NCBI RefSeq assembly: GCF_003992125.1
Contig: NZ_RQUY01000016.1
Coordinates: 1-45,305 of the forward strand
DNA: 45,305 nucleotides
Direction: 5' to 3'
From: Veillonella caviae
Lineage (GTDB): Bacteria; Bacillota; Negativicutes; Veillonellales; Veillonellaceae
Part shown: one piece after another, positions 1 to 9,054 of the stretch
Position numbering within the stretch: position 1 is the stretch's first letter
Layout of the letters: every line of letters starts with the position of its first letter
Position numbers and translations under genes: made by a program
The notes under the pieces: generated by a model
Databases searched by the model: none
What the model saw: only the letters and a program-made list of their open reading frames with translations
Told to the model about the DNA's origin: nothing

Positions 1-50
1 TGGAATGAGCTACATATGTCTACAAATTTTCCAACTTATTGGGATTAGTC

Positions 51-72
51 ACACACACTTTTTGTCCTATAA
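51..72. repeat. 22-bp repeat, left copy (inverted to 45234-45255)
   Basis: Bases 51-72 (ACACACACTTTTTGTCC then TATAA) are exactly the reverse complement of 45234-45255 near the other end of the window. Both copies are intergenic and close to terminator hairpins. Confidence 0.8.
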
Positions 73-86
73 CCCAAAAACGAATA

Positions 87-132
87 AAAGCGGTTTACTG
101 GTGCTGTTATGAACACTCACTGAAACCGCTTG
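87..132 (-). terminator. Intrinsic terminator of the XRE-like gene
   Basis: Arms AAGCGGTTT and AAACCGCTT enclose a long loop. Read on the minus strand, the hairpin is followed by a T-rich stretch (TTTTATTCGTTTTT). It lies about 30 bases past the stop of the minus-strand regulator, so it probably ends that transcript. Confidence 0.7.
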
Positions 133-162
133 CTGTTGTTGAAATACTTGCTGTAATATCTT

Positions 163-441
163 CTATTTTGCATGTGGTTGATCTGACTCAGCCACTACTT
201 GTACAATAATTTGTTGATCAGACGGAATCTGGGTCATTAATACTGGCATAGGTATATTCATTGCTTGTGCAATCCCTTTGATTTGTCGAATTGATACTGA
301 AACTGGAGTTCCATTATTGCTTTCATAATTAGCTTCTAAGGTTTCAATTTCAGATACTGAAAGGGAGGACGCTTTGGCGAAATCCTCTATAGATTGTTGA
401 TGATTTGTACGATAGTCTTTTATGATGTCTCCGATATACAT
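163..441 (-). CDS. Small XRE-like helix-turn-helix protein
   Basis: A 92-residue protein whose first ~65 residues look like a Cro/C1-type helix-turn-helix: 'IGDIIKDYR', then 'SIEDFAKASSLSVSEIETLE', then 'IKGIAQAMNIPMPVL'. This matches the usual XRE pattern (helix 1, recognition helices, then a helix around 'IAxAMNI'). The C-terminal ~25 residues (QQIIVQVVAESDQ) are short and show no known domain. The start is supported by a GGAGGT ribosome site six bases upstream. The gene is monocistronic, with a terminator behind it, and is transcribed away from the cobalamin riboswitch. What it regulates cannot be told from the sequence. The domain class is fairly sure; the function is not. Confidence 0.75.
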   Translation of the reverse strand: MYIGDIIKDYRTNHQQSIEDFAKASSLSVSEIETLEANYESNNGTPVSVSIRQIKGIAQAMNIPMPVLMTQIPSDQQIIVQVVAESDQPHAK

Positions 442-532
442 ATAATACCTCCATTCTTAACTATTATTATACATGATAGTTGTTAGTTATTTCACTATAA
501 ATAATAGTATTGAATATTTTATGAAAATATAT

Positions 533-561
533 TTGACTATTATATGTTGTAGTGGTACTAT
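533..561 (+). promoter_or_regulatory. Promoter of the cobalamin riboswitch
   Basis: TTGACT (533-538), a 17-base spacer and TACTAT (556-561) give a sigma-A-type promoter. Transcription would begin near 568, just ahead of the riboswitch. A TATAAA at 559 is an alternative -10 with wider spacing. Confidence 0.6.
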
Positions 562-565
562 AAAT

Positions 566-735
566 GCATAGACAATTACATATTTGGGAATAGGTGCTGA
601 AAAGCATAATAGAGAAGCTGGTTAAAGGCCAGCACGGTCCCGCCACTGTATGGTTGAGCGAGTCTAATTAAGTCACTGGGAAACTGGGAAGGCTAGATAA
701 GCGATGATGCCGAGTCAGGAGAACTGCCTATTCAA
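566..735 (+). ncRNA. Cobalamin riboswitch
   Basis: The segment carries the hallmarks of the B12-element: a GGTGCTGAAAAGCA-type 5' part (about 592-605), 'GGTCCCGCCACTGT' (637-650) and the B12-box-like 'CCGAGTCAGGAGAACTGCC' (710-728). Riboswitches of this class bind adenosyl- or other cobalamins and normally switch off B12 transport or synthesis genes, or B12-independent isozymes. Here the aptamer is followed by tandem terminator hairpins, as expected for transcriptional control, but no convincing coding region lies between it and tRNA-Leu. The aptamer call is strong; the regulated target is unknown. Confidence 0.92.
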
Positions 736-762
736 CATTCACCATTTGACCTACGAGTGATA

Positions 763-814
763 GGGAGGAGAAGTTAGAGACTCCCTTTTTACGTGCATGT
801 AAAAAGGATTTTTT
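763..814 (+). terminator. Tandem riboswitch expression-platform terminators
   Basis: Two overlapping hairpins follow the aptamer. GGGAG (763-767) pairs with CTCCC (781-785), followed by TTTTT. CCTTTTTAC (784-792) pairs with GTAAAAAGG (799-807), followed by ATTTTTT. They share bases 784-785, so they could be alternative structures. Cobalamin binding would be expected to favour termination here. Confidence 0.75.
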
Positions 815-953
815 ATTAATAATAAGAAATTTTGAATGTCGTGGTCATGGTGGATTATACCTTTTGGTATTACCAACATGGCTTTTGTTATGTTGTTAAT
901 ATATTTTTTGTAAATGTAGGGCATGCATTTATTCATCATCATCCAAAAAGAGA

Positions 954-1000
954 TGGTCCCAGTATCTGGTTTTAAACAGTTGTTGGGACCATTTCTTTTT
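954..1000 (+). terminator. Second terminator downstream of the riboswitch
   Basis: TGGTCCCA (954-961) pairs with TGGGACCA (984-991); an inner CTG/CAG pairing extends the stem. The tail is TTTCTTTTT. It closes the short transcript that would result from riboswitch read-through. Confidence 0.8.
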
Positions 1001-1029
1001 CGTTCATCAATATTTCATTTGAAAAATGA

Positions 1030-1058
1030 TTGACGATATATGTAATAAGTGGTATTAT
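1030..1058 (+). promoter_or_regulatory. tRNA-Leu promoter
   Basis: TTGACG (1030-1035), a 17-base spacer and TATTAT (1053-1058) end 15 bases before the mature tRNA 5' end. The tRNA therefore has its own promoter and does not depend on the riboswitch transcript. Confidence 0.75.
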
Positions 1059-1073
1059 TATTTCAGTTGGTAC

Positions 1074-1158
1074 GCGGGAGTGGCGGAATTGGCAGACGCA
1101 CCAGACTTAGGATCTGGCGCCTTACGGCGTGGGGGTTCAAGTCCCTTCTCCCGCACCA
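1074..1158 (+). tRNA. tRNA-Leu (anticodon UAG)
   Basis: The acceptor arms GCGGGAG and CTCCCGC pair perfectly, followed by discriminator A and an encoded CCA. The anticodon stem CCAGA/TCTGG holds the loop CTTAGGA, giving anticodon UAG (reads CUN Leu codons). The long variable arm (GCGCCTTACGGCGT region) is that of a class II tRNA, and GGTTCAAGTCC is the T arm. Length is 85 bases with CCA. Confidence 0.98.
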
Positions 1159-1183
1159 CATTCTAATTAAATAGATAGTATGT

Positions 1184-1223
1184 CTTGTAAAGCTGGAATG
1201 AACAGGCTTACAAGGCTTTTTTA
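1184..1223 (+). terminator. tRNA-Leu terminator
   Basis: CTTGTAAaGC (1184-1193) pairs with GCTTACAAG (1206-1214) and is followed by GCTTTTTT. It covers the in-frame ATG at 1180, which argues against that codon as the mfd start. Confidence 0.75.
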
Positions 1224-1239
1224 TTATATATGGTGCACT

Positions 1240-4200
1240 ATGACAATTTCATTTGATACAGTGCTTTCACAGAACCCATCTATTGTAGATGGGCTAAAGG
1301 CGTTTACGGCTAAAGGAAAATCTGCTATCTACGGATTAAGTGGATCTCAAAAGTCATTTCTTCTTAGTCGAGCCATTTCTTCCGACCAAGTAGGACCAAC
1401 GATTATTGTTGTCCATGATAAGGAACACAAAGAGATGTGGGAGCGTGATTTAGCTTTTTTCTGGCCTCATATAGAGGTACTTTCTTTTCCTATAACGGAT
1501 CGTGTAGACTTTACGACTGTAGCACGTAGCCTAGAGAACCAAGGTAATCAAATGCGCGCTCTCAGTCAATTGGCGTGGCAGAAACCGGTGGTGGTAATTG
1601 CAAATGCTGAAGAGGCATCACAATATGTGGTGAGTCCTCAGTATTTAAAACATGCTAGCGTGTATATCGAGCTTTCACAGACTATCGAGCGAGATGTATT
1701 ATTAGAAACATTAGTACATATTGGATATGAACGAGTAGACCAGGTGGAACAACGTGGTCATTTTGCTGTGCGTGGAGATATTTTAGATATCTATCCTGTT
1801 AATAGCGATAAACCAATTCGTATAGAATTCTTTGGTGATGAAGTTGATACGATGCGATATTTTTCTATTGAAAGCCAACGATCTACGGAGCAAATTGATT
1901 CTTATACGATAACACCATTTTATATTAATGATACGGAGTCCAATAGTACATTATTATCTTATGCAGCAGAGGGTCTCATTATTTTTGATGAGCCAGGTCG
2001 TATTCAAGAATCATTAAAGAAGTTTTTAAAAGAAGATGTGGCTCATCGTCAAGGACATTGTGATTGGAATGAATTGCAACGCTCTGTAGAGGGAAAAGTA
2101 CAAGTAGCCTTTACTTTTATGCAACAGCGCTCTATTGGTCTTAGTGGATTTACTTCCATAGGTATTCAAGGGAAAACGATGACTAGTTTTGAGCGCCAAA
2201 TTCCGTTATTAATGGATGAAATTAAACAATGGCAGAAGCTAGAACATCAAGTGGTGTTAGTTCTCAATAATCAACAGCGTCGAGAAGGTGTTGAACGGTC
2301 TTTAGAAATAGATGGTATTGCCTATAGGTTTAGTGAAAGCTTTGATTATGAGCCCAATACGGTGCTCATTATGCAAGGTCTTCTTACTGATGGTTTTGAG
2401 TTACCTCATAGTAAACTTGCTGTTGTGGTAGAAGGTAATATCTATGGACAGCAAAAGCGTAAATTGCGTAATAAACCTAAAAAAGGGCAGGAAATAAATT
2501 ATTTCACGGATTTGACCATTGGTGATTATGTAGTTCATAGTCAGCATGGAATAGGCAAATATATTGGACTTAAAACGATTGAAACAGAAGGTATTCATCG
2601 TGATTACATTGAGATTGCCTATGCGGGGACGGATCGATTATTTTTGCCTGCCAGTAATCTAGATCAGTTACAAAAATATATTGGCAATGAAGGTGATGTA
2701 CCGCGTATCCATAAAATGGGCGGTAGTGATTGGCGCAAAGTAGTTACAAAAGCTAAGAAGGCTATTGATGATTTAGCCGATAAGCTGGTTGAATTGTACG
2801 CTAAGCGTGAAGTGGCAGAAGGTTTTGCTTTTTTACCAGATCAACCATGGCAACAAGAATTCGAAGACACTTTTCCTTATGAAGAGACGGAAGACCAATT
2901 ACAAGCTGTTCGAGAAATTAAAGAATCTATGGAACGACCTATACCAATGGATAGATTATTGGCTGGTGATGTTGGTTTTGGTAAAACAGAAGTGGCTATG
3001 CGTGCCGTGTTTAAAGCTGTTATGAGTGGTAAACAAGTGGCTGTATTAGTACCTACTACGGTATTGGCACAACAGCATTATCAAACCTTTTTAAATCGAT
3101 TTAATCCATTTGGTGTCAAGGTAGAGGTTATCAACCGATTTAGGTCGACGACGGAGAAAAAAGAAGTTGTTAAAGGTGTGGAAGCAGGTTCTGTAGATGT
3201 ATTAATCGGCACCCACTCGCTATTAAATAAAAAGATCAAGTTTAAAGACTTAGGATTTCTCGTGGTAGATGAAGAACAACGATTTGGGGTAGCACAAAAG
3301 GAAAAATGGAAAGAATGGGCTAATCATATCGATGTACTCACATTAAGTGCTACACCGATACCTCGTACTTTGCATATGTCCCTTGTAGGGGTTCGAGAAA
3401 TGTCTGTCATTAGTACACCACCAGAAGAGCGGTTACCTATACAAACTTATGTTGTGGAATACGATATGAACCTTGTAGCAGATGCGATAAAACGCGAATT
3501 AGCACGGGGAGGACAAGTATATTTCGTATATAATCGGGTCGCCTCTATAGAGCATATGGGTGAATTATTAGAAGCAGCATTGCCTGATTTACGCTATGCC
3601 ATTGCTCATGGTCAAATGACTGGCCGTCAAATTGAAGAAATTATGACTGATTTCTATGAAGGCCATTATGATGTATTGCTTAGCACTAGTATTATTGAAA
3701 CGGGCCTTGATGTGCCTAATGCGAACACAATTATTATTTATGATGCAGATCATTTAGGGCTTTCACAGTTATACCAAATGAGAGGGCGTGTAGGACGTTC
3801 TAGACGCCGTGCATATGCCTATTTCATGTATAGACCTGATAAAATGCTTTCAGAGGCTGCAGAAAAGCGTTTAAAAGCTATAGAAGAGTTTACAGAGTTA
3901 GGGGCAGGGTTTAAATTGGCTATGCGTGATTTAGAGATTCGCGGTGCTGGAAACCTATTGGGGGCTCAACAACATGGTAATATTGCGGCTGTCGGGTTCG
4001 GTATGTACGTATCTATGTTAGAAGAAGCTATCGCAAAAGCACAAAATAAAGAGGTAGTAAAAGATACTTCACCTGATCCAGCCATCGATCTCGAGGTAGA
4101 TGCATTTATTGATGATGCGTATATCAAGGATAGTGCTCGTAAAATCTCTATTTATCAACGGTTATTACAAATAAAAACAAAGGCGCAATTAGATGATATG

Positions 4201-4530
4201 ACAGATGAGCTTATCGACCGTTTTGGCACACCTACAGAGCCTGTAGATCGATTATTGCGTATTGCTCGTATTAAAGAGCAAGCTCGATTACTGGGGATAA
4301 AAAGTATTGCTCGTAGGGGGGAAGAACTCAATATCCATTGGCACGATGATTCGAAAATGGCATACTGGGATATGGGCGCTGTTAGTGAAGTGATGTGGAA
4401 GCACATGAAGTTTTTAGATACGAAACCAGCTACATTACAGGTGGCGTTAGTTGGACTCAAAGGGTCTATCCTATCTATTACGGAACAAGTAATGAAGGAA
4501 TTATCTAAAACTTCAGAGGAGGGCCTATGA
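1240..4530 (+). CDS. mfd: Transcription-repair coupling factor Mfd
   Basis: A 1,096-residue ATP-driven DNA translocase that removes RNA polymerase stalled at lesions and recruits UvrA. The order is typical: an N-terminal UvrB-like region ('[11 protein letters not shown]'), a CarD-like RNA-polymerase-interaction domain around residues 417-485 ('[16 protein letters not shown]'), an SF2 helicase core with Walker [10 protein letters not shown] near residue 576 and a 'DEEQRFG' Walker B, motif VI '[17 protein letters not shown]', and a C-terminal TRCF domain. Length matches the family. I chose the ATG at 1240 because the in-frame ATG at 1180 lies on the tRNA terminator; the ribosome site at 1240 is weak. 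The stop overlaps the flippase start (ATGA), so the two are translationally coupled. Confidence 0.97.
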   Translation: MTISFDTVLSQNPSIVDGLKAFTAKGKSAIYGLSGSQKSFLLSRAISSDQVGPTIIVVHDKEHKEMWERDLAFFWPHIEVLSFPITDRVDFTTVARSLENQGNQMRALSQLAWQKPVVVIANAEEASQYVVSPQYLKHASVYIELSQTIERDVLLETLVHIGYERVDQVEQRGHFAVRGDILDIYPVNSDKPIRIEFFGDEVDTMRYFSIESQRSTEQIDSYTITPFYINDTESNSTLLSYAAEGLIIFDEPGRIQESLKKFLKEDVAHRQGHCDWNELQRSVEGKVQVAFTFMQQRSIGLSGFTSIGIQGKTMTSFERQIPLLMDEIKQWQKLEHQVVLVLNNQQRREGVERSLEIDGIAYRFSESFDYEPNTVLIMQGLLTDGFELPHSKLAVVVEGNIYGQQKRKLRNKPKKGQEINYFTDLTIGDYVVHSQHGIGKYIGLKTIETEGIHRDYIEIAYAGTDRLFLPASNLDQLQKYIGNEGDVPRIHKMGGSDWRKVVTKAKKAIDDLADKLVELYAKREVAEGFAFLPDQPWQQEFEDTFPYEETEDQLQAVREIKESMERPIPMDRLLAGDVGFGKTEVAMRAVFKAVMSGKQVAVLVPTTVLAQQHYQTFLNRFNPFGVKVEVINRFRSTTEKKEVVKGVEAGSVDVLIGTHSLLNKKIKFKDLGFLVVDEEQRFGVAQKEKWKEWANHIDVLTLSATPIPRTLHMSLVGVREMSVISTPPEERLPIQTYVVEYDMNLVADAIKRELARGGQVYFVYNRVASIEHMGELLEAALPDLRYAIAHGQMTGRQIEEIMTDFYEGHYDVLLSTSIIETGLDVPNANTIIIYDADHLGLSQLYQMRGRVGRSRRRAYAYFMYRPDKMLSEAAEKRLKAIEEFTELGAGFKLAMRDLEIRGAGNLLGAQQHGNIAAVGFGMYVSMLEEAIAKAQNKEVVKDTSPDPAIDLEVDAFIDDAYIKDSARKISIYQRLLQIKTKAQLDDMTDELIDRFGTPTEPVDRLLRIARIKEQARLLGIKSIARRGEELNIHWHDDSKMAYWDMGAVSEVMWKHMKFLDTKPATLQVALVGLKGSILSITEQVMKELSKTSEEGL

Positions 4531-6134
4531 ACCGATTTTTAAAGGGTGCTATGATTTTAACTATAGCTGGTATCATCGTCAAGGTTATTGGTGCTTTTAG
4601 CAAGGTATTAATTGCGCGCATATTAGGCGGTGAAGGTATAGGTTTGTATATGATGGCCTATCCCATTTATCAAATTATTGTCAGCATTTCTGCTGCTGGT
4701 ATTCCTGTGGCTATTTCGATCATGATTGCTGAAAAACTGGCAAATCATGATATTCGCGGTGTTAATCAAGTATTTCGCATGTCCTTAAAGGTGTTAACCT
4801 TAGTGGGGATTGTATTTAGTATTGGTTTATATGCTAGTGCAAAATGGCTTATTCAATGGCAGATTATCACTGATCCTAGGGCGCTGATGCCGATTCAATT
4901 GTTGGCACCAGCCATCGTAGTCGTTACCATACTTAGCTGTTTTAGAGGGTATTTCCAAGGGTTCCAATACATGGTACCTACCGGGACTAGTCAAGTCTTT
5001 GAGCAAATATTTCGAGTTGGATCTATGGTAGGATTAGCCTACTATTTTATAGATCAAGGTTTGCATTTTGCAGCTGGCGGTGCTACATTTGCTACATTTC
5101 CGGGCGTGTTAGCAGGATTAGTAGTGCTAGTATATTTTTATTATCGGCAACGTAAGGCACGTCAACAATTAATAGCTGAGCAAAATGAATCGGCCCTTAT
5201 GGAGTCGAATTGTGCTGTTATTAAGCGACTATTTGCTTTAGCTATTCCTGTATCTATGGCTAATATTATGCTTCCTATGGTATCTCTTATTGACACCTTT
5301 ATTGTACCTAAACGACTAATGGATATAGGGTATTATTTGCACGAAGCGACTACACAATTTGGGTATTTAACAGGCATGGCAACCTCCTTGATTGGATTAC
5401 CGATTATATTGACCACATCATTGGCTGCTAGCTTAGTACCTGCTGTATCCGAAGCTCATGCTATGCATGATATCACTCAGATTATTAAACGATCTAGGAC
5501 GGCAATGAAAATTGCCAATTTGTTTACCATACCCGCCTGTATCGGCCTTTCTGTATTAGCCACACCAATTTCTTTATTAATTTATGCTACGCCTCACGCA
5601 GGACCAGTTATTGCTGTTATTAGTTTGAGCATCATTTTTCTTGGGTGGCAGCAAATTACAGCAGGTATTTTACAAGGGTTAGGACGTACAGTAATACCGT
5701 TGGTTTCTATTTGTATCGGTCTTGTAGTGAAAGCTGTATTAGACTATCAATTGACAGGATCTATCGAATTAGGTATTAACGGTGCTGCATGGGCAACGAA
5801 TTTAAATTTTGCCATCGCTGGAGGCATTAATATCTGGTTTGTAAGAAAATACGTTGGCTCTATTGTGAAAGCGAAGGAATTATTGAAAATTCTTGTATCT
5901 GCCATGGCTATGGGAGGTGCTACACAAGTGACCTATACGTTCTTAGTAGAACTATTAGGTAATGGTCCATCGGTAGCTGCTGCTATTGTAGTTGCTATTG
6001 TAGTTTATGGCGTATCTTTGTGGCTTACGAAGGCGATTGTGAAAGATGATATCTATCATTTTCCAATTATAGGCAAACGATTACAGAAAAAACGTGACAA
6101 AGAGGAAGGGCGTTTATATGAAAAGCAATATTGA
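4527..6134 (+). CDS. SpoVB/MurJ-type polysaccharide flippase (MOP superfamily)
   Basis: A 535-residue, very hydrophobic protein with about 14 predicted membrane segments. The N-terminus ('AGIIVKVIGAFSKVLIARILGGEGIGLYMMAYPIY', spread over residues 15-50) is typical of the SpoVB/YtgP branch of lipid-linked oligosaccharide flippases. Members move lipid II or other undecaprenyl-linked precursors across the inner membrane. It starts four bases inside mfd with GGAGG just upstream and overlaps mazG by 17 bases. The order mfd-flippase-mazG is that of Bacillus mfd-spoVB-yabN, without spoVT. In a non-sporulating diderm it more likely serves envelope polymer export than the spore cortex. The exact substrate is not evident. 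Confidence 0.9.
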   Translation: MNRFLKGAMILTIAGIIVKVIGAFSKVLIARILGGEGIGLYMMAYPIYQIIVSISAAGIPVAISIMIAEKLANHDIRGVNQVFRMSLKVLTLVGIVFSIGLYASAKWLIQWQIITDPRALMPIQLLAPAIVVVTILSCFRGYFQGFQYMVPTGTSQVFEQIFRVGSMVGLAYYFIDQGLHFAAGGATFATFPGVLAGLVVLVYFYYRQRKARQQLIAEQNESALMESNCAVIKRLFALAIPVSMANIMLPMVSLIDTFIVPKRLMDIGYYLHEATTQFGYLTGMATSLIGLPIILTTSLAASLVPAVSEAHAMHDITQIIKRSRTAMKIANLFTIPACIGLSVLATPISLLIYATPHAGPVIAVISLSIIFLGWQQITAGILQGLGRTVIPLVSICIGLVVKAVLDYQLTGSIELGINGAAWATNLNFAIAGGINIWFVRKYVGSIVKAKELLKILVSAMAMGGATQVTYTFLVELLGNGPSVAAAIVVAIVVYGVSLWLTKAIVKDDIYHFPIIGKRLQKKRDKEEGRLYEKQY

Positions 6135-6900
6135 TATAAATCCATTAGTTGACGTAGTAGATATTTTGCGTAGCCCTGAAGGGTGTTCTTGGGATAGGCA
6201 ACAAACTCATGAGTCCTTGCGTCCTTATTTTATCGAAGAAACTTATGAAGTGATAGATGCTATCGACAATAAAGATATGGCTAATTTGCGTGAAGAATTA
6301 GGTGATGTATTATTACAAGTCGTTTTCCACAGTCAGTTAGCCGAAGAACATGGACATTTTACATTACAAGATGTTATTAATGATGTGTCAGCGAAAATGA
6401 TTCGTCGTCATCCGAAGGTATTTGTAGATAAAAATAAGATGAATGATAATGAAAAAACATACACTTGGGATGAATTAAAAGCACAAGAAAATAAAAATAT
6501 ACGAAAATCTGTATTAGATGGTGTTTCAAAAGGATTGCCATCATTAATGGCTGCTCAGAAATTGCAAGATAAGGCTGGAAAGCTAGGATTTGACTGGAAG
6601 GAGCTCGATCCGATTTGGGAAAAAGTGAACGAAGAAATTGACGAATTTAAGGTAGCCGTAGCTGAAAATGATAGAGAAAATATGGAAAGCGAGGCTGGAG
6701 ATGTGCTTTTTTCCTTGATTAATCTATTTAGATGGTATAAAATAAGCGGTGAAAATGCACTGAATCGCACAAACACTAAGTTCCGACAGCGTTTTTCACA
6801 TGTAGAAGCTTGTGTTAACAAAAGTGATCGCTCATGGGAAGACTTTTCATTAGCTGAGCTGGATGCTTTTTGGGAGGAGGCTAAGGTGCAGGAAAAGTAA
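6118..6900 (+). CDS. mazG: Nucleoside triphosphate pyrophosphohydrolase MazG
   Basis: A 260-residue two-domain MazG that hydrolyses (d)NTPs to monophosphates and pyrophosphate. The first domain has the all-alpha NTPase motif: E40-E41-x-x-E44, then E59-E60-L-G-D63 ('LREELGDVLLQVVFH'). The second repeats it ('VNEEIDEF' ... 'ESEAGDVLFSLINL'). 'PEGCSWDRQQTHESL' near the N-terminus is a family signature. An upstream in-frame GTG at 6094 is possible, but AGAGGAAGGG sits between it and the ATG at 6118, which I take as the start. The last codons of the flippase overlap the start, pointing to an operon. Confidence 0.95.
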   Translation: MKSNIDINPLVDVVDILRSPEGCSWDRQQTHESLRPYFIEETYEVIDAIDNKDMANLREELGDVLLQVVFHSQLAEEHGHFTLQDVINDVSAKMIRRHPKVFVDKNKMNDNEKTYTWDELKAQENKNIRKSVLDGVSKGLPSLMAAQKLQDKAGKLGFDWKELDPIWEKVNEEIDEFKVAVAENDRENMESEAGDVLFSLINLFRWYKISGENALNRTNTKFRQRFSHVEACVNKSDRSWEDFSLAELDAFWEEAKVQEK

Positions 6901-6953
6901 CCAAGAGGTGAGTTAGTAATCTCGAGGTATTGTAATTTAAAGGAGGTTCTGTC

Positions 6954-7253
6954 ATGAATAAAACAGAATTAATTGCAAGTGTTGCACAAAAAACTGAATT
7001 AACAAAAAAAGACGCTGAAAAAGCAGTAAAAGCTGTGTTCGATACAATTGCAGAAGAATTAGCTACTGGCGGTAAAGTACAAGTAATCGGTTTCGGTACT
7101 TTTGAAATCCGTGAACGCGCTGCTCGTGAAGGTCGCAACCCACAAAGCGGTGAAGTTATTACAATTGCTGCATCCAAATCCCCTGCATTCAAAGCTGGTA
7201 AAGGTTTGAAAGAACAAGTTAACGCAGCTCCTGCAAAAAAACGCAAAAAATAA
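6954..7253 (+). CDS. hup: HU-type DNA-binding protein
   Basis: A 99-residue histone-like protein. '[25 protein letters not shown]' (in two parts) is the helical dimerisation body, '[22 protein letters not shown]' (in two parts) is the signature leading into the DNA-binding arm, and '[10 protein letters not shown]' is the C-terminal helix. A lysine-rich tail (PAKKRKK) adds about 8 residues to the usual 90. A strong AAAGGAGG site lies seven bases before ATG. Codon use is strongly biased, as in a highly expressed gene. It follows mazG after 53 bases and has its own terminator. Confidence 0.97.
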   Translation: MNKTELIASVAQKTELTKKDAEKAVKAVFDTIAEELATGGKVQVIGFGTFEIRERAAREGRNPQSGEVITIAASKSPAFKAGKGLKEQVNAAPAKKRKK

Positions 7254-7270
7254 TCTAATATAGATTTTTA

Positions 7271-7297
7271 GGAGACCTCGTTGAGGTCTCTTTTTTT
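7271..7297 (+). terminator. HU gene terminator
   Basis: GAGACCTC (7272-7279) pairs with GAGGTCTC (7283-7290) around a three-base loop, followed by seven T. A strong intrinsic terminator 18 bases past the HU stop. Confidence 0.92.
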
Positions 7298-7400
7298 GCT
7301 TTATAGGACTCAATATATCAATAGACTAGAGGGATTAGATTCTATCGGTATGATGGTTGGAGGAAACTTCCTAGAAGGGATATTCTCACTAATTCAACTA

Positions 7401-7409
7401 TGGTATAAT
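7401..7409 (+). promoter_or_regulatory. Extended -10 promoter of the glycosyltransferase gene
   Basis: TGGTATAAT is an extended -10 element; no good -35 is visible. Transcription would start near 7416, which excludes the ATG at 7414 and supports translation from 7429. Confidence 0.55.
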
Positions 7410-7428
7410 CACAATGAAAGGATTGATT

Positions 7429-8550
7429 ATGAACAACGAATATTCCCGAAAGGTCCTCATTGTGTCTGCCTCTATTGGTAGTGGACATATGCAGGCAGCC
7501 AGAGCTATAGAAGAATATTGGAAAGAAAAGGAGCCACAGGCTACCATTAGTCATGTAGATTTTTTGGATACCGAAACATTGTCATTGGAGCATATTATCA
7601 AAGGTACCTATATTAAGATGATTGATTTGTTTCCTATGCTCTATGATTTGATTTATCGTGCCTCTAAAGGCGAGCGTAAGGGAACTGTCATGCAGACAGT
7701 GCTGTCTTATTTGTTAAAAAGCCGTATGCTCAAGCTTATACAACAGGAAAATCCAGATGTAATGGTATTTACCCATCCATTTCCTTGTGGTGCAGCATGT
7801 ATTTTAAAACGACAAGGTCATATTCAGATGCCTATTGTAGCCATTTTAACGGATTTTAGCAGTCATCAGTTTTGGTTATATCCTCAAGTAGATACTTATT
7901 TTGTTGCTACAGAAGGTATGGTGTCAGAAATGACGCAAGTCGGTATTGAAGCTGATAAAATTCACGTATCAGGTATCCCTGTGCGCCGATCTTTCTTTAA
8001 AGATGCCATTACACATTATGAAATGAAGAAACCTATTAAGGTTCTCGTTATGGGGGGCGGTTTAGGTTTAGGGTCTTTGGAAATTGCATTACAGCATCTT
8101 GATGCGGTATCCTCTATTGATGAAATTACCGTTGTAGCAGGACAGAATACATCACTTTATGAATCATTGGTAACACTGAGTGGGAAAATGAAAACAAAGA
8201 CCACTGTATATGGATATACGTCGAATATATCGGAATTGATGAGCTCCACCACATTATTAGTTACAAAACCGGGTGCACTTACGTGCATGGAAGCCGTTAC
8301 TATTGGATTGCCTATGGTATTTTTCAATGCTATTCCAGGCCAAGAGGTAGCTAATGCAGAGCTGCTAGAAAACCGTGGCTGTGCACGTTGGGCTCGAGAT
8401 ATTCATAATTTAGAAGACGTTGTAGCTGCGTTGTTAATTAATCCCAATCGGTTGCAACAAATGTCTGAAACGGCTCGACAGTGGCACGTAGATGGGGCTG
8501 CTAATATAGTAAATGAATTAATACGTGTATTAGATAGGGATTTAAAATAA
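7429..8550 (+). CDS. MGDG-synthase/UgtP-family glycosyltransferase
   Basis: A 373-residue GT28-type enzyme. The N-terminal 'VLIVSASIGSGHMQAARAI' is the hallmark of the monogalactosyldiacylglycerol synthase family (GSGHxxAA). The C-terminal 'TKPGALTCMEAVTIGLPMVF' with 'PGQEVANAELL' is the nucleotide-sugar-binding half. Family members transfer glucose or galactose from UDP-sugar to diacylglycerol at the inner membrane, making glycolipids or lipoteichoic-acid anchors. The start at 7429 has GAAAGGA upstream and fits the promoter. It stands alone between two terminators. Donor and acceptor specificity cannot be read from the sequence. Confidence 0.88.
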   Translation: MNNEYSRKVLIVSASIGSGHMQAARAIEEYWKEKEPQATISHVDFLDTETLSLEHIIKGTYIKMIDLFPMLYDLIYRASKGERKGTVMQTVLSYLLKSRMLKLIQQENPDVMVFTHPFPCGAACILKRQGHIQMPIVAILTDFSSHQFWLYPQVDTYFVATEGMVSEMTQVGIEADKIHVSGIPVRRSFFKDAITHYEMKKPIKVLVMGGGLGLGSLEIALQHLDAVSSIDEITVVAGQNTSLYESLVTLSGKMKTKTTVYGYTSNISELMSSTTLLVTKPGALTCMEAVTIGLPMVFFNAIPGQEVANAELLENRGCARWARDIHNLEDVVAALLINPNRLQQMSETARQWHVDGAANIVNELIRVLDRDLK

Positions 8551-8566
8551 TCGTAATATAATATAG

Positions 8567-8648
8567 AAAGAGTCATGCTAGTGAACAAATGATTAATGTT
8601 AGTTTTATCTAAGCTTAACATTAAGGTCTAATCTAGCATGACTCTTTT
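8567..8648. terminator. Long convergent bidirectional terminator
   Basis: A 15-base outer stem (8567-8581 with 8633-8647) reads AAAGAGTCATGCTAG against its complement, with A/T tracts on both sides. Inside sits a second stem (TTAATGTTA / TAACATTAA). It lies between converging genes and should stop transcription from both. At about 80 bases it is much longer than the other terminators here. Confidence 0.8.
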
Positions 8649-8682
8649 GCTTTTATAGGATGAGTTTCAAAGGTAAGTTTTA

Positions 8683-9003
8683 TTACTGAAATTCTTCAAT
8701 ATTTTCTTGTCGGATATTTTGTAAAGTGCAGAGTAAGTGGTCGATACTTTCTGCAGAAATCATTAATTCTTGTAATTGGTGAGAATCATGTAAGGTAACG
8801 CTCCATTGGAAGGAGTCATTATCGTCATATATATTAAATACGATATCCGTGTTGAGACTTTCAGGAATGTGTCCATCATCATCGGATACGGTGGCATAGG
8901 AACCATCATCTAATAATTCGATAAATAATGTATCATAACCATCAAAATCAATAAGTTCAAAACCGAGCTCATCATAAAAAGCTAATACTGTATCGTGTGT
9001 CAT
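8683..9003 (-). CDS. Small acidic protein of unknown function
   Basis: A 106-residue, strongly acidic protein I do not recognise. It begins MTHDTVLAFYDELGFELIDF and has runs such as 'SDDDGH' and 'YDDNDSF'. There is no signal peptide or membrane segment, so it is probably a soluble cytoplasmic alpha/beta protein. An open frame continues upstream to 9189, but AGGAGGATTTTATG places the start at 9003; the upstream part overlaps the promoter and start of the divergent ABC-F gene and reads like non-coding sequence. It converges on the glycosyltransferase gene across the long terminator. Confidence 0.7.
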   Translation of the reverse strand: MTHDTVLAFYDELGFELIDFDGYDTLFIELLDDGSYATVSDDDGHIPESLNTDIVFNIYDDNDSFQWSVTLHDSHQLQELMISAESIDHLLCTLQNIRQENIEEFQ

Positions 9004-9054
9004 AAAATCCTCCTTACTATCGTCGCTATATATGTATTCTACTGAGGTCCTTCT

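Larger units (their letters stand above)
442..1073. other. Intergenic stretch holding the riboswitch and a possible short RNA
   Basis: There is no convincing protein gene between the XRE-like gene and tRNA-Leu. The stretch holds the riboswitch promoter, aptamer and tandem terminator, then about 140 bases of AT-rich sequence closed by a second terminator at 954-1000. Read-through of the riboswitch would make an extra RNA of about 190 bases. A 42-codon reading frame at 847-975 with a His-rich tail (GHAFIHHHPK) lies in it, but it lacks a ribosome site and runs into the second terminator. Confidence 0.6.

Noticed and set aside
751-942. A 63-codon minus-strand frame opposite the riboswitch tail
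   Set aside because: It overlaps the riboswitch terminators, has no ribosome site and its product is low-complexity. It looks like chance.
847-975. A 42-codon plus-strand frame ending in a His-rich stretch
   Set aside because: There is no ribosome site and it runs into the second terminator stem. Kept only as one explanation of the orphan riboswitch.
1180-1239. Upstream in-frame start for mfd adding 20 residues
   Set aside because: The ATG at 1180 and the next 40 bases form the tRNA-Leu terminator hairpin; the added residues match nothing in Mfd, which begins normally at 1240.
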